The position numbers and the translations under genes are program-made. Of a DNA stretch of 64,000 nucleotides, positions 32,869-43,418 are shown in pieces. This DNA comes from Pseudoalteromonas nigrifaciens (lineage in GTDB: Bacteria > Pseudomonadota > Gammaproteobacteria > Enterobacterales > Alteromonadaceae): assembly GCF_002221505.1 (NCBI RefSeq), contig NZ_CP011037.1:558001-622000 (forward strand). The letters are read 5' to 3'. A model generated the notes under the pieces. That model saw only the letters and a list, made by a program, of their open reading frames with translations. It was not told where the DNA came from and searched no databases. Each line of letters opens with the position of its first letter. Positions within the stretch are counted from its first letter, which is position 1.

Positions 32869-35800
32869 TTAGGCATTAACTGGTGTGCGTTCATCTTTTT
32901 TAACGCCCATAAAAATAGCGTAAAGCACAGGTATAACAATTAAGGTTAGTAATGTAGCAAAGAGTAGGCCAAATACTAATACAACCGCCATTGATTGGAA
33001 AAATGCATCAAAATAAAGCGGTATTACCCCAAGTACTGTTGTTAGTGTTCCCATCATTACTGGTCTTACTCGGCTATTAGCCGAATCGACAATGGCATCA
33101 TAACGTGGTTTACCTTGCTTAATTTCCATATCCATTTGATCAACCAATACAATGGCATTTTTAATGAGTAGACCAGATAAAGAGAGCAATCCTAATATCC
33201 CCATAAACTCAAGTGGAGTTTGTGTTGTTACTAAGCCAAATACCACGCCTATAAGAGCCAGCGGTACCACAAGCCAAATAATAATAGGTTGTTTTAAAGC
33301 ATTGAATAACACCACTACAATTAGCACCATAGCTAAAAGGCCAAGTGGTAGTGTTGATGCAAGCATTTCATTTGACTCTTTTGATTGCCCATACTCACCA
33401 TCCCATTCCAATGTGTAACCGGCAGGTAAGTCAATCGCTTCTATTTGTGGCCTTACTCGATTAAATAATTCAGATGCAAGCTGCCCAGGAAGTGGATCGG
33501 CTTGAGCCTTAATTGTCCACATTCTATCTTCGCGCTTTAAAATACCATCACGCCATACGGTTTTAAATCCATTAGTAACTTGCTCTAATGGGATTGTTTT
33601 ACCTGTGATTTGGCTAGGAATTTGAATGTTGCCTATATCATTAACATTCGAGCGCTCTTTTAGGGGAGCTCTAACAATAATAGGAATTAACTCTTCACCT
33701 TCTCTATATTGGCCAACCGTTTTACCAGAAAAGTTTTGTTGTAACGCTTCAGCAATTGCTTTGCGTGTTACACCTGCACGCTGGGCATTAATTGGCGAGT
33801 ATTGCGGTTCAATAACCCTAACTTGCTGGCGCCAAGTATCTTTAATTGAGAGTGCACCGCCGTCATCAATCATGATTGCTTTCGCTTTATCGGCTAATTC
33901 ACGAATTACAGCGGGTTCTGGTCCTTTAAATGTTGCCTCAATTTTAGAACCACCTCCGGGTCCCATTACAAAGCGCCATACTTTGCCTTGCGCTTCTGGG
34001 AAGGTGTCATCTATATACGCTTGTACTTTAGGGATCATAGTATCAAGCACTTTATAGTCATCTACTTTAGCTAATATTTGGCCGTAAGAACTGTTTGGTG
34101 ATTCTGCTCCATAAATAAGCATAAATCGTAAACCGCCACCACCAATTAAGGTTTGTACGCCCTCAATACTCTCTTGTTGTTGAATAAAGGATTCAAGCTT
34201 GATCATATCTTTTTTGGTTTTTTCGATATCAGTTCCTTGCGGTAACCAAAAATCTACTACCATTTGTGGTGTTGTAGAGGCTGGGAAAAACCCAGATTTT
34301 ACAAACTGAAATCCCCACATTGATGCACTAAAAGTAAATATCACTACAGCAACTGTTAACCAGCGATGATTAAGCGAGCTAACAACAATGGATTGATAAG
34401 CCGCCATAATCATATTAGGCTTAGCTGTTGTAGAGGTGTCTTTATCTTGTTCTTTAAACAAGCAAAAACAAAATAGTGGCGTTAGGGTAATTGCAAATAA
34501 CCAACTGTAAAGTAAAGAAATTAAAATAACCCAAAATAAATGCCCAGTAAATTCGGCAGTATCACCCGGTGCTAAACCTATAGGTGCAAAGGCCACAATA
34601 CCTACCAAAGTGCCGCCTAATAAGGGCCACCTTGTTTGCTTTACAACTTCAGATGCTATTTCTAGCTTTTTGCGCCCTTGTTTAGTACCAACCAGTATTC
34701 CCTCGGTGACAACAATGGCATTATCAACCATCATCCCTAAAGCAATAATTAATGCCCCAAGTGAAATTCGGTGCATGGGTATGCCGCTAAAATCCATGGT
34801 TGCTAGTGTGGCAAAAATAGTCAGTAGTAATACTGCGCCAATAACAAGTCCAGAGCGCAGCCCCATAAACACAAGTAAAGTAACAACAACAATAATTAAT
34901 GCCACAATTACATTTACTACAAAGTTATCTACCGATGCCTGAACAACCTTACCTTGATGATAATATTCATGCACTGTTATACCAATGGGTCTCACGTTTT
35001 CAGCTTGTTTAACGCGCTCATCTACGCGCTCAAACACTTTAACAACGTTAGTACCAAGCACACTGGCAACCCCTAAAGAAATTGCCGGTTGCCCGTTGTA
35101 ACGTACAAGTTTAGTTGCTGGGCTTTGAAAACCACGATATACATTAGCAATATCTTTTAAATATATAGCTTTACCGTCATTGGTGGCGCTGACTAATAGG
35201 TTTTGTATTGTTTCAATAGAATTAATAGAGCCGGTGGGATCTATAAAAATACGTTGATCACCAATTTGCGTATTACCGGCACTTATTACTGTATTTTGCT
35301 TATCTAAAATTGAATAAATATTACTGATTGAGCTACCTAAAGTGGCCAAATCTTCACGGGCTATTTCAACAAAAATACCTTCTTGCTGAACACCGGTCAT
35401 AGCTACTTTAGCAACGCCTTTAACCTGTAAAATATCACTTTGTAGGTTTTTAGCGTAGGCATGCAGCTCATCAGGAGAGTAACCCTCGGCTGTAATTAAA
35501 TAGCTTAAACCATATACATCACCAAAATCGTCAAATATTTGTGGCGTACCTGTACCTGGTGGAAGGGAAGGGCGAGCATCATTAATTTTATTTCTTAGTT
35601 TGGTCCATATAATCTGTAGCTCAGACTTTGTCGGCGAAAACTCCGATTTAATCTCAACTTTTATCTCAGACATACCCGATGAAGAGGTAGACGATATGGT
35701 ATCAATTTCCTGCAATTCTTGAATAGCACGCTCTAAAGGCTCAGTTACTTCTCGGGCTACCTCTAAAGGGCTCGCACCAGAGTAAGGAACAAACACTTGT

Positions 35801-35934
35801 GCGGTACGAATTATAAACTCAGGGTCTTCAAATCGTGCCATGTTTTTATATGAAGAGAAGCCAAAGCCTAACGTCAGTATAATAATTATGGTACTAATGA
35901 GTTTGTTATTAATAGTCCACTTTGCTAAATCCAT
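32869..35934 (-). CDS. RND efflux pump, inner-membrane permease subunit
   Basis: This 1021-residue transporter of the resistance-nodulation-division superfamily uses the proton gradient to export drugs or other compounds. Its length, the N-terminal transmembrane helix, two large periplasmic loops and twelve expected spans fit the AcrB fold. The proton-relay region reads ALGMMVDNAIVVTEG, with one Asp where AcrB has two, as in many related pumps. It also has FMGILGLLSLSGLLIKNAIVLVDQ in the second half. It starts 11 bases after the adaptor gene (AGGAGC before the ATG). No outer-membrane channel gene lies nearby, so a TolC-type protein encoded elsewhere would be needed. Substrates are unknown. 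Confidence 0.92.
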   Translation of the reverse strand: MDLAKWTINNKLISTIIIILTLGFGFSSYKNMARFEDPEFIIRTAQVFVPYSGASPLEVAREVTEPLERAIQELQEIDTISSTSSSGMSEIKVEIKSEFSPTKSELQIIWTKLRNKINDARPSLPPGTGTPQIFDDFGDVYGLSYLITAEGYSPDELHAYAKNLQSDILQVKGVAKVAMTGVQQEGIFVEIAREDLATLGSSISNIYSILDKQNTVISAGNTQIGDQRIFIDPTGSINSIETIQNLLVSATNDGKAIYLKDIANVYRGFQSPATKLVRYNGQPAISLGVASVLGTNVVKVFERVDERVKQAENVRPIGITVHEYYHQGKVVQASVDNFVVNVIVALIIVVVTLLVFMGLRSGLVIGAVLLLTIFATLATMDFSGIPMHRISLGALIIALGMMVDNAIVVTEGILVGTKQGRKKLEIASEVVKQTRWPLLGGTLVGIVAFAPIGLAPGDTAEFTGHLFWVILISLLYSWLFAITLTPLFCFCLFKEQDKDTSTTAKPNMIMAAYQSIVVSSLNHRWLTVAVVIFTFSASMWGFQFVKSGFFPASTTPQMVVDFWLPQGTDIEKTKKDMIKLESFIQQQESIEGVQTLIGGGGLRFMLIYGAESPNSSYGQILAKVDDYKVLDTMIPKVQAYIDDTFPEAQGKVWRFVMGPGGGSKIEATFKGPEPAVIRELADKAKAIMIDDGGALSIKDTWRQQVRVIEPQYSPINAQRAGVTRKAIAEALQQNFSGKTVGQYREGEELIPIIVRAPLKERSNVNDIGNIQIPSQITGKTIPLEQVTNGFKTVWRDGILKREDRMWTIKAQADPLPGQLASELFNRVRPQIEAIDLPAGYTLEWDGEYGQSKESNEMLASTLPLGLLAMVLIVVVLFNALKQPIIIWLVVPLALIGVVFGLVTTQTPLEFMGILGLLSLSGLLIKNAIVLVDQMDMEIKQGKPRYDAIVDSANSRVRPVMMGTLTTVLGVIPLYFDAFFQSMAVVLVFGLLFATLLTLIVIPVLYAIFMGVKKDERTPVNA

Positions 35935-35945
35935 TACTCAAGCTC

Positions 35946-37013
35946 CTATGACTTAGTCCAAGCGCGTACTTTCATACCATCGGTTACATAATTTGCACCG
36001 GCACCAACAATTACATCGCCGGCTTTTATACCACTGGTAACAACTAGTTCTTCACCAATACCGTTTACTAAGGTGACAACCGTTTTACTCACGATCATAG
36101 ATTCACTTACTGTCCATACATAGTGCTGGCCATTTTCTTCAAAAATAGCAAATGTAGGCAGAGTAATTTCATTTGTAGTCGACTTATTATCAAATTCGAT
36201 ACGTAAACTGGCATTCATGCCGGGTAAAATATTTAGCTTTTGCGGTACAGCAAATGAAAACCTAACTTCATAAGTTTGGCTAGACGTATCAGCTTCTAAA
36301 TTAGCGCGACGAAATGTAGCAGGAATAGGAGTATTAGCAGCTGATTCTAAAAGTACAAAGGCACGGCTGTCTGTACGCGAGTCAACGGTGGCAACAATAG
36401 AAGATGGAATATTAACAACCACTTCCATTTCGCCTTTACCAAATAAAGTAACTATATGCTGGCCTGCATTTACATTCTCAAGCGCCTCTACTGGTACAGC
36501 GGCTACAATTGCATCATAAGGGGCAACTAAAGTACTGTCTGTCAGTGCTTTTTTTGCTGAGTCATAGCGAGATTGAGCAACTTCTTTTTTCGATTTTAGC
36601 TGCTCTATATCTCTAGCCGAAATTACGCCATCTTTAGAGAGCTTAATTCCGCGATTAAAGTCATTATTAGCTGTTTCATACTGTATTTTTGTAGAGTTTA
36701 CTTCGTTAATAAAGTTACGCTTTTCTAACGATGCCAGTTCGTCACCTTTTAATACGGATTGCGCTGCAATAACATTGAGTTTGTCTATTTTGCCGCCAAC
36801 TTGAAATGCCAACTTTGCGCTTTTTATCGCATCGACAGTAGCAGGATAAGTAAGAATGTTTGATTGCGCAGTATCTTTAATGGTAATTAATTTAACAGGC
36901 TTTGGGGCCTTTTCAATTTTTGTATCTACCTCAGGCTCAGAGCAGCCCGACAGTAGTACTGCTAATGCAATGCTTAGCGTATATCGATTTTTTACTACGT
37001 GTTTTATATTCAT
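35946..37013 (-). CDS. RND efflux periplasmic adaptor (membrane fusion) lipoprotein
   Basis: This 355-residue protein is a lipoprotein (ALAVLLSGC lipobox, Cys at about residue 24). It has the HlyD/AcrA layout: a barrel-sandwich half (ILTYPATVDAIKSAKLAFQVGGKIDKLNV), an alpha-hairpin with coiled coil (TKIQYETANNDFNRGIKLSKDGVISARDIEQLKSKKEVAQSRYDSAKKAL), the second lipoyl half (TLVAPYDAIVAAVPVEALENVNAGQHI) and a beta-barrel domain. It links the RND permease encoded 11 bases downstream to an outer-membrane channel. It is the first gene of the pair, so the promoter should lie in 37014-37300. No regulator gene is adjacent. Confidence 0.92.
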   Translation of the reverse strand: MNIKHVVKNRYTLSIALAVLLSGCSEPEVDTKIEKAPKPVKLITIKDTAQSNILTYPATVDAIKSAKLAFQVGGKIDKLNVIAAQSVLKGDELASLEKRNFINEVNSTKIQYETANNDFNRGIKLSKDGVISARDIEQLKSKKEVAQSRYDSAKKALTDSTLVAPYDAIVAAVPVEALENVNAGQHIVTLFGKGEMEVVVNIPSSIVATVDSRTDSRAFVLLESAANTPIPATFRRANLEADTSSQTYEVRFSFAVPQKLNILPGMNASLRIEFDNKSTTNEITLPTFAIFEENGQHYVWTVSESMIVSKTVVTLVNGIGEELVVTSGIKAGDVIVGAGANYVTDGMKVRAWTKS

Positions 37014-37577
37014 ATTTTATGCCTTTTATAAAAATCAGGTACGCTTAAACTATATAAACCGGTAAACCTACAACAAACTGTGTAACTATTAATAAGCTTG
37101 ATAACCTTATTACTTATAAGGAGTATCACCATTGCTTTTATTAACTTTCCCAACGACTTATGAATAATTATACCAAATCGATTGAGTGTAATTCTGTATT
37201 GTTATGCTGTTATTAGAAGTAAACGCTATAAAGCCAAATACTGCAATTATAATTGTTATTATAATGTTAATTTAATATTTGTTATACAAAGAGTATACTT
37301 TAGCGCATATTTTAAGAATAACATTGTAAATTCAATACGTTAATATATCTGTGCGTTAATGTTTTTGTTTGTGCGATTGTGTAACTCAGTGATACAGGTA
37401 AGTATATTATGTTGCAAAATTGCGAGCTTGAAAGAGCTTAATATATTACTAGGGCTACTTTAAGTACTGTATGAGGCTAGGTTAAGGGCTTTACCTGAGG
37501 TGTTGCTATTAAGAATTAAGTTAATGAATAAAAGCACAGTATAGGCACTGTGCTTGTATATATATTAGTAAAGTGCC
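37014..37577. other. Gene-free stretch between hisA and the RND operon
   Basis: About 560 bases carry no recognisable gene in any frame. The left part should contain the promoter of the RND operon (minus strand). The right part holds a hairpin that probably ends the hisG-to-hisA transcript (37532-37555). A TAATTATAATTGTTATTATAA-like AT-rich patch lies near 37245-37265. No operator or repeat could be named. Confidence 0.55.
37532..37555 (-). terminator. Hairpin after hisA
   Basis: AAGCACAGT and ACTGTGCTT pair perfectly over nine bases around ATAGGC. On the minus strand it is followed by TTATTC, a weak T run. It lies 22 bases past the hisA stop, which fits an independent end of transcription for the upstream his genes. 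Confidence 0.6.
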
Positions 37578-38306
37578 TTAGCGTGTTACTGCTAGTGCTT
37601 GCTCGACACTAAATGCGCCATCGAGCAGTGATTTACCTAAAATAATACCGCCAATCCCCAGCTCTTTGAGCTTTTTAATGTCATCAAGAGAACTTACGCC
37701 ACCAGATGCTTGTACTTTAATAGTTGGGTTATGCTTAATTAAATCCTCGTACAGCGCGAACGATGGGCCGGTCATGGTGCCATCCTTACTGATGTCCGTA
37801 CATAAAAAGTCAATAACACCTAAGTTAGCATAAAAATCTACTAGCTCAAGTAAACCAAACTCAGATTCAGTTAGCCAACCATGGGTTGCCGGTGCCCAGC
37901 CAGTGGCTGTTTTATTTACATCAAGGGCAATAACAAAGTGCTCAGCGCCAAATTGCTCGATCCAGGCTTTAACTTGTTCGCGTTTTTCAACCGCCATTGA
38001 GCCAATAACCACTTGGCTTGCGCCGGCTTTTAGCCAATCACTTACATCTTGCTCACAGCGAATGCCACCGCCAACTTGATACGGCACATTAAGTGCTTTT
38101 GTAGCCGCTTGAATGTGTTGCCACTGTTTTTTACTTGGATCGCGGGCACCTTCTAAATCAACTAAGTGAAGTTTACCTGCGCCGCTGTCGGCGTATTCTT
38201 TTAAACGCGCGCCTAACTCGAATGGGTAAAACTGTACAGTCTCGTATTTGCCTTGATATAAGCGCACAATTTGATTTTGTAATACGTCTAATGCTGGAAT
38301 AATCAC
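37578..38306 (-). CDS. hisA: ProFAR isomerase HisA
   Basis: HisA performs the Amadori rearrangement of ProFAR to PRFAR in histidine synthesis. The 242-residue barrel starts MIIPALDVLQNQIVRLYQGKY with the catalytic Asp of ALDV. It also has YQVGGGIRCEQDV, ALDVNKTATGWAP, the second catalytic Asp in DISKDGTMTGPS, and VQASGGVSSLDDI. The start is GTG with AAGAGA upstream. It lies 33 bases after hisH and is the last gene of the first his block; hisF does not follow here. Confidence 0.95.
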   Translation of the reverse strand: MIIPALDVLQNQIVRLYQGKYETVQFYPFELGARLKEYADSGAGKLHLVDLEGARDPSKKQWQHIQAATKALNVPYQVGGGIRCEQDVSDWLKAGASQVVIGSMAVEKREQVKAWIEQFGAEHFVIALDVNKTATGWAPATHGWLTESEFGLLELVDFYANLGVIDFLCTDISKDGTMTGPSFALYEDLIKHNPTIKVQASGGVSSLDDIKKLKELGIGGIILGKSLLDGAFSVEQALAVTR

Positions 38307-38339
38307 AGTGTGTCTCTTTATTAATAGATGAGTGGCAGC

Positions 38340-38930
38340 CTATAGCTGCCAATCAACAAAATTTTGTAATAAACGTGCGCCTATTTTAGCGCTGCGCTCT
38401 GGGTGAAACTGCATGCCGGCATAGTTATCTTTAGCTACTATGGCCGAAAAACGTTGTCCGTACTCGCCACTTACTAATGTGGCGTTGTTTACCGTGTGCG
38501 CAAAGCTGTGTACAAAGTACACTTGCTCGTCGGGTTTTAGTCCTTTCGTTAAGGCATGCTCTTTATTAATGGTTAAATTGTTCCAGCCCATATGCGGTGA
38601 TGTAAGTTGGCCTACATCAAGCGCTGTTACATGGCCAGGTATTTTACCTAAGCACTGCACGTTACCTTCTTCGGTGCTTTCGCACAGTAACTGCATACCT
38701 AAGCAAATACCCATTAGCGGGCGCTGGTATTCGTTTATAGCGTGTTGCCAACCGTTATCTACTAAGCGTTTCATGGCAACCGAAGCATGGCCAACACCGG
38801 GTAATATAGCGCGCTCAAAACCCGCTAACTGCTCTGGAGAGGTAATTACAGTTGGCGTTTGTCCTAAACGTTCAAAGGCAAAACGGACTGAGTTTATATT
38901 AGCGCACCCGGTATTTATTATCGCAATCAT
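38340..38930 (-). CDS. hisH: Imidazole glycerol phosphate synthase glutaminase subunit
   Basis: HisH is a class I glutamine amidotransferase supplying ammonia to HisF. It reads [23 protein letters not shown], with the catalytic Cys in [11 protein letters not shown] and the His/Glu pair in [14 protein letters not shown]. The product has 196 residues from the ATG at 38930 (AAAGGG upstream); a GTG six bases earlier is a weaker choice. The start overlaps the hisB stop by four bases. Its partner HisF is encoded about 9 kb downstream. Confidence 0.95.
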   Translation of the reverse strand: MIAIINTGCANINSVRFAFERLGQTPTVITSPEQLAGFERAILPGVGHASVAMKRLVDNGWQHAINEYQRPLMGICLGMQLLCESTEEGNVQCLGKIPGHVTALDVGQLTSPHMGWNNLTINKEHALTKGLKPDEQVYFVHSFAHTVNNATLVSGEYGQRFSAIVAKDNYAGMQFHPERSAKIGARLLQNFVDWQL

Positions 38931-39988
38931 AAACACCCTTTAGAGCTAGCAGTTTGCTGGCTAATATCTTGCGCTATTGCCATGCGCAGTGCGCGAGAAA
39001 ATGCTTTAAATAACCCCTCTACTTGATGATGGCAGTTACCGTCGCTTACCGATAAAATTAGGCTAATTGCGGCGTTATCGCTTAAGCTTTTGAAAAAATG
39101 CTCAACCATTTGTACATCTAAATCGCCTGCTTTTTCGCGGCTAAAATTAGCGTTAAGTACAAACGAAGCACGCCCCGATAAATCAATTTGTGCTTCGGCT
39201 TTACATTCATCCATTGGCAGGGCAAAACCATATCGAGCAATTTGCGATTTAGTGCCTAAGGCTTGTTTAAGTGCAACACCTAGAGCAATACCTATGTCTT
39301 CAACAAGGTGGTGCTCGTCTATGTGCAAATCGCCTTTGGCTTTAATGTTTAAACCAATGTTGGCGTGGGTGCGAATTTGATCAAGCATATGATCAAAAAA
39401 GCCAAGGCCGGTATCTATACTGCCGTTTTTAGTTTGATCTAAGTTTATTGCTACATCTATTTGAGTTTCTTTGGTATTACGTGTAACGCGGCCCTCGCGG
39501 TTTGCGGTGGTTAGTTTAGTAACTATTGCACTCCAATCGCCATCGTACAAAATACCTTCGCAACATAAATTTTGTGCCAGGCCTATATCAGTTTCACGGT
39601 CGCCAATTACAAAAGAGCGCGCTAAATCTACTTTGCCTGAGCGCATTAGCTCGGTAAGTAAACCTGTTTTAGGTTTACGGCAATCGCAGTTTTGCTCGTC
39701 AAAGTGTGGGCAAATTAATACCTCGTCAAAGTTAATGCCTTGGCTTTGTAGTATGTCCATCATTTTGTTTTGGGCTAGATCAAAATCCTGTGTAGGAAAG
39801 CTGTCGGTGCCTAAACCATCTTGGTTAGATACCATTACTAAGCGATAGCCTGCTGCTTGTAATTGTAATAATGCGGGCATTACACCGGGTAAAAACGCCA
39901 GCTTTTCAAGGCTGTCTACCTGTTTATCGGTAATTGGCTCTTCAATTATGGTGCCGTCGCGGTCAATAAATAAATAGGGGTTACTCAT
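38927..39988 (-). CDS. hisB: Bifunctional histidinol-phosphatase / imidazoleglycerol-phosphate dehydratase
   Basis: This 353-residue fused enzyme carries out two steps of histidine synthesis. The N-terminal HAD-type phosphatase has [12 protein letters not shown] and the zinc-binding Cys/His cluster [15 protein letters not shown]. The C-terminal dehydratase has [37 protein letters not shown] and the second metal block [17 protein letters not shown]. Fusion of both activities is typical of gammaproteobacteria. The ATG overlaps the hisC stop by four bases. Confidence 0.95.
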   Translation of the reverse strand: MSNPYLFIDRDGTIIEEPITDKQVDSLEKLAFLPGVMPALLQLQAAGYRLVMVSNQDGLGTDSFPTQDFDLAQNKMMDILQSQGINFDEVLICPHFDEQNCDCRKPKTGLLTELMRSGKVDLARSFVIGDRETDIGLAQNLCCEGILYDGDWSAIVTKLTTANREGRVTRNTKETQIDVAINLDQTKNGSIDTGLGFFDHMLDQIRTHANIGLNIKAKGDLHIDEHHLVEDIGIALGVALKQALGTKSQIARYGFALPMDECKAEAQIDLSGRASFVLNANFSREKAGDLDVQMVEHFFKSLSDNAAISLILSVSDGNCHHQVEGLFKAFSRALRMAIAQDISQQTASSKGCL

Positions 39989-41094
39989 GATACTTCCTGT
40001 TGTGCTGAAATTGCTGAGGCTGTTGGCAATGCTAGGCCATCAAGCCAAATTTTTACTTGTTTAAGTTCTTGTTCGCTACCAATTGAAATGCGTAGCCAGT
40101 CGCTTTCACCATATAAGGTAAAAGCGCGCATAACCAAACCTTGCTCAAGTGCGATTTTAAAATAGTTTTTATCGGCTAACTTTAAAGTAACAAAGTTACC
40201 TTCACCAGTGAGAATTTTTAATACAGCAGGCGATTCACTTAGCCACTGTACAAGTTTAGCTTTTAAAGCGTTTAAAATAATCACTTGGCGGCGCATTGAG
40301 GTAATTGCATCGGGAGCAATTGCTTGCGCTGCAATACTTGCTACTACGCCAGATACCGGATACGGCGCTATTACTTTACGAATTGGCGCAAGAGTTGCTG
40401 CTTGTGCAAGCGTAAAACCGGTTCTAAGGCCTGCCAGTGCAAATGCTTTTGAAAGGGTACGTAGCACCACTACATTACTAAATTGGTTTATTAATTTTGT
40501 AGCGCTTTGCTCTGGGCAAAATTCTATATAGGCTTCATCAACAATAACCAATGCTTTATCTGCAAGTGCTGTTGCAATTGCGGTCACTTTATCAAGTGGG
40601 GTTAAGCTGCCTGTGGGGTTATTTGGGTTACAAATAAATACCAATTTTGAGCTGCCAACCGCATCTACTATTTCATCAACACTGCCATTTAATAATAGCG
40701 CTTGTGTTAGTGCGTTAATGGCGACATTGTGTGTATCGGCAGTGACTTTATACATGCCGTAAGTTGGCAAAAATAGCGCAATGCTGTCTTTTGCGCTTTC
40801 GCAGTATGTTCGCACTAAAAGCTCTATGCCTTCGTCGGCACCACGGGTCATTAGCACGTTTTCGCTTTCAAGCTCTGCATACGCCGCGTAGCGATCAATA
40901 ACCAGTTGTGGTTGTGGATCTGGATAGCGGTTTAAATCTTCAACACTCAGCTGGATGGTTTTAGCATACGGACTTTCGTTGGCATTTAACCAAGTTGTGC
41001 CGCTTAACTTTTCACTTTTAGCTGAGCTGTAAGCAGCAAGCGCTGCAATATTTGCTGGTAATAAGTTATTAGCTTGCGTGCTCTCATTGCTCAT
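39985..41094 (-). CDS. hisC: Histidinol-phosphate aminotransferase
   Basis: HisC is a PLP-dependent aminotransferase that uses glutamate to make L-histidinol phosphate. The 369-residue protein has [12 protein letters not shown] and [17 protein letters not shown] near the N-terminus, [44 protein letters not shown] and the PLP-lysine block [16 protein letters not shown]. It overlaps hisD by eleven bases and hisB by four bases, so the block is tightly packed. Confidence 0.95.
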   Translation of the reverse strand: MSNESTQANNLLPANIAALAAYSSAKSEKLSGTTWLNANESPYAKTIQLSVEDLNRYPDPQPQLVIDRYAAYAELESENVLMTRGADEGIELLVRTYCESAKDSIALFLPTYGMYKVTADTHNVAINALTQALLLNGSVDEIVDAVGSSKLVFICNPNNPTGSLTPLDKVTAIATALADKALVIVDEAYIEFCPEQSATKLINQFSNVVVLRTLSKAFALAGLRTGFTLAQAATLAPIRKVIAPYPVSGVVASIAAQAIAPDAITSMRRQVIILNALKAKLVQWLSESPAVLKILTGEGNFVTLKLADKNYFKIALEQGLVMRAFTLYGESDWLRISIGSEQELKQVKIWLDGLALPTASAISAQQEVS

Positions 41095-42385
41095 TTTTAA
41101 TTGCCTCTAAGCGAATTGAAACCGCATTTGCGTGAGCATCAAGGCCCTCGGCATTTGCAAGGGGTAAAATAGCTTTTGAAAGCTGGGTTAAACCACTTTT
41201 AGTAATTGTTTGGACTGTGTAGGTGCGAAAAAAATCAAGTAAGTTCAAGCTAGAATAGCTTGCGCTATAACCATAGGTTGGCAATACGTGATTAGTACCT
41301 GATGCATAATCGCCTGCCGATTCAGGCGTATAATCGCCCACAAATACTGAGCCCGCATTTTTAACTTTATCTAGGTAGGGTGTGGAGTCTGCTAGTTGCA
41401 AAATTAAGTGCTCAGGGCCGTACTGCGCTGATACGTCAAACGCTTGTGCGATTGAGTCAACTAAAATAAGTGACGAGTTAGCCAAGGCTTGCTCGGCGGT
41501 TTCTTTGCGGCTTAATTTAGCAAGTTGGCGAGTAAGCGCCTGCTGAGTTTGTTCTATAATACTTTCGCTGTTACATAATAAAATAACTTGCGAGTCAGCA
41601 CCGTGCTCTGCTTGTGAGAGTAAATCGGCGGCTATAAATTCTGGATTTGCACGTTCATCTGCAATAACTAATACTTCAGATGGGCCTGCAGGCATATCAA
41701 TGGCCATGCCAGGTACAGTTTGCGCCACAAGTTGCTTAGCCATAGTGACAAAGCTATTACCTGGGCCAAAAATTTTATTCACTTTAGGCACTGACTCTGT
41801 GCCATAAGCCATTGCTGCAATTGCGCCTGCGCCACCACTTTCTATTAGCGTGGTAATGCCGCATAATTTTGCTGCGTATAAAATAGCGGGGTTAATGGCT
41901 TTATCGCCTTGTACGGGGGTAGCAAGTACAACGGTTTTTGCACCGCTTAATTGGGCTAATACACCTTGCATAATAACCGACGATGGCAGTGGAGCACTGC
42001 CACCGGGTACATATATACCAACAGCTTCGATGGCTTGATATTTCAGTTCACACACAACGCCCGGTTGGGTCGATAATTTAATACCTTTAGGTAATTGCGC
42101 TTCATGAAAACATTTTACATTTGCATAAGCGGTATCAATGGCATACTTAAGCTCTGCACTGAGCGCCTGCTCAGATGCGTTTATTTCATCAAGCGGCACA
42201 CGTAAACGTGGATTCGCTCTATTATCAAACTCTTTAGCCATGTCCAGCAAAGCCTCGTCGCCTTGCTCTTTTACTTTAGCTAAAATAGTTTTACATATAG
42301 CTTCAACCTTAGCGCTGGCCGAAACCGCAGGGCGTGTTAGCGCCGCTGCTTGTGCTTGTGAAGATTCCTCATTCCAACGAAGCAT
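41084..42385 (-). CDS. hisD: Histidinol dehydrogenase
   Basis: HisD oxidises L-histidinol to L-histidine in two NAD-dependent steps with zinc. The 433-residue length is usual. Characteristic blocks are AVGIYVPGGSAPLPSSVIM, KIFGPGNSFVTMAKQLV, IDMPAGPSEVLVIAD, LLSQAEHGADSQVILL (metal-binding Gln/His), YGPEHLILQ and ESAGDYASGTNHVLPTYG. It starts five bases after the hisG stop, with GGAG upstream of the ATG, and overlaps hisC. Confidence 0.96.
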   Translation of the reverse strand: MLRWNEESSQAQAAALTRPAVSASAKVEAICKTILAKVKEQGDEALLDMAKEFDNRANPRLRVPLDEINASEQALSAELKYAIDTAYANVKCFHEAQLPKGIKLSTQPGVVCELKYQAIEAVGIYVPGGSAPLPSSVIMQGVLAQLSGAKTVVLATPVQGDKAINPAILYAAKLCGITTLIESGGAGAIAAMAYGTESVPKVNKIFGPGNSFVTMAKQLVAQTVPGMAIDMPAGPSEVLVIADERANPEFIAADLLSQAEHGADSQVILLCNSESIIEQTQQALTRQLAKLSRKETAEQALANSSLILVDSIAQAFDVSAQYGPEHLILQLADSTPYLDKVKNAGSVFVGDYTPESAGDYASGTNHVLPTYGYSASYSSLNLLDFFRTYTVQTITKSGLTQLSKAILPLANAEGLDAHANAVSIRLEAIKNEQ

Positions 42386-42390
42386 GTTAC

Positions 42391-43290
42391 TTACTCCATC
42401 ATTTTTTCAATAGGCATAACTAAAATTGAGTTAGCACCTAGGGCTTTTAGCTGCTCCATGGTTTCCCAAAATAAAGTTTCGCTGCTTACCATGTGCAGTG
42501 CTACATAATCATCACTACCGGCAAGGGCAAGTAGGGTAGGTTGACCAGAGCCAGGCAAAATTTCGCAAATTTCTTCAAGCTTATTTTTTGGCGCGTGTAG
42601 CATGATGTATTTGCTTTCTTTAGCTTGTCTAACACCACGTAGGCGCGGCATAAGCTTATTAATAAGTGCTAATTTATCGGTATCTTGTAGGTCTTTATTT
42701 TGAATTAAACAAGCGTTTGATTCTAAAATAGTATCGCCTTGCATTAATCCATTCGCTTCAAGCGTTGCGCCAGTAGAAACCAAGTCACAAATTGCATCAG
42801 CAAGGCCTGCACGTGGTGCTACTTCAACCGAGCCGGTAAGCATAACCGTGCTCGCGTTAATGCCTTCGCGTTTTAAGTACTGTTTTAAAATTTCAGGGTA
42901 GGTTGTAGCAATGCGCTTGCCTTCAAACCAGCTCTTGTCTTGCTTACCAAGCTCTTGTGGCCACGCTAGTGCTAGGCGGCAGTAGCCAAAGTCTAGTTTA
43001 GACAGTTTAGTTACTTCGCTTGGGATACCTTGGCGTAAACGCTCAGCTTGCACTTCTACTAGTACGTTTTCACCCACTATACCTAAATCACATACGCCTT
43101 CCATTACTAAGCCCGGAATATCGTCATCGCGCACACGTAATACATCAATTGGCATATTAGTTGAGTGTGCAATTAAGCGTTGTTCACGAAGGTTAAGTTT
43201 GATACCTAGCTGTTTAAGTAGCTCTTGGCAATCTTTTGAAAGGCGGCCGCCCTTTTGGATGGCGATACGTAGACGATTACTGTTGTTCAT
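42391..43290 (-). CDS. hisG: ATP phosphoribosyltransferase (long form)
   Basis: HisG commits ATP and PRPP to histidine synthesis and is normally feedback-inhibited by histidine. At 299 residues it is the long form with its own regulatory domain, so no HisZ is needed. It has [44 protein letters not shown], the PRPP loop [19 protein letters not shown] and the C-terminal ACT-like domain ([26 protein letters not shown]). AAGGAAA precedes the ATG. It is the first structural gene after the leader peptide and attenuator. Confidence 0.96.
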   Translation of the reverse strand: MNNSNRLRIAIQKGGRLSKDCQELLKQLGIKLNLREQRLIAHSTNMPIDVLRVRDDDIPGLVMEGVCDLGIVGENVLVEVQAERLRQGIPSEVTKLSKLDFGYCRLALAWPQELGKQDKSWFEGKRIATTYPEILKQYLKREGINASTVMLTGSVEVAPRAGLADAICDLVSTGATLEANGLMQGDTILESNACLIQNKDLQDTDKLALINKLMPRLRGVRQAKESKYIMLHAPKNKLEEICEILPGSGQPTLLALAGSDDYVALHMVSSETLFWETMEQLKALGANSILVMPIEKMME

Positions 43291-43310
43291 TATTCATTTT
43301 CCTTTAATTT

Positions 43311-43343
43311 AAAAACTAAAAACCCCGAGGCGGAACCTCAGGG
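43311..43343 (-). terminator. his attenuator terminator
   Basis: CCCCGAGG and CCTCAGGG pair around CGGAA with one mismatch. On the minus strand the stem is followed by a T-rich run (TTTTTAGTTTTT) 20 bases before the hisG start. A competing stem upstream (AGAGGTT at about 43374 with AACCTCT at about 43393) supplies the alternative fold expected of an attenuator. Confidence 0.82.
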
Positions 43344-43418
43344 CGAAAATGAATCAATTTTTTATGACTCGCCAGAGGTTCCTTTTAGGAATAACCTCTC
43401 AGCGAAAGACCTGACAGG

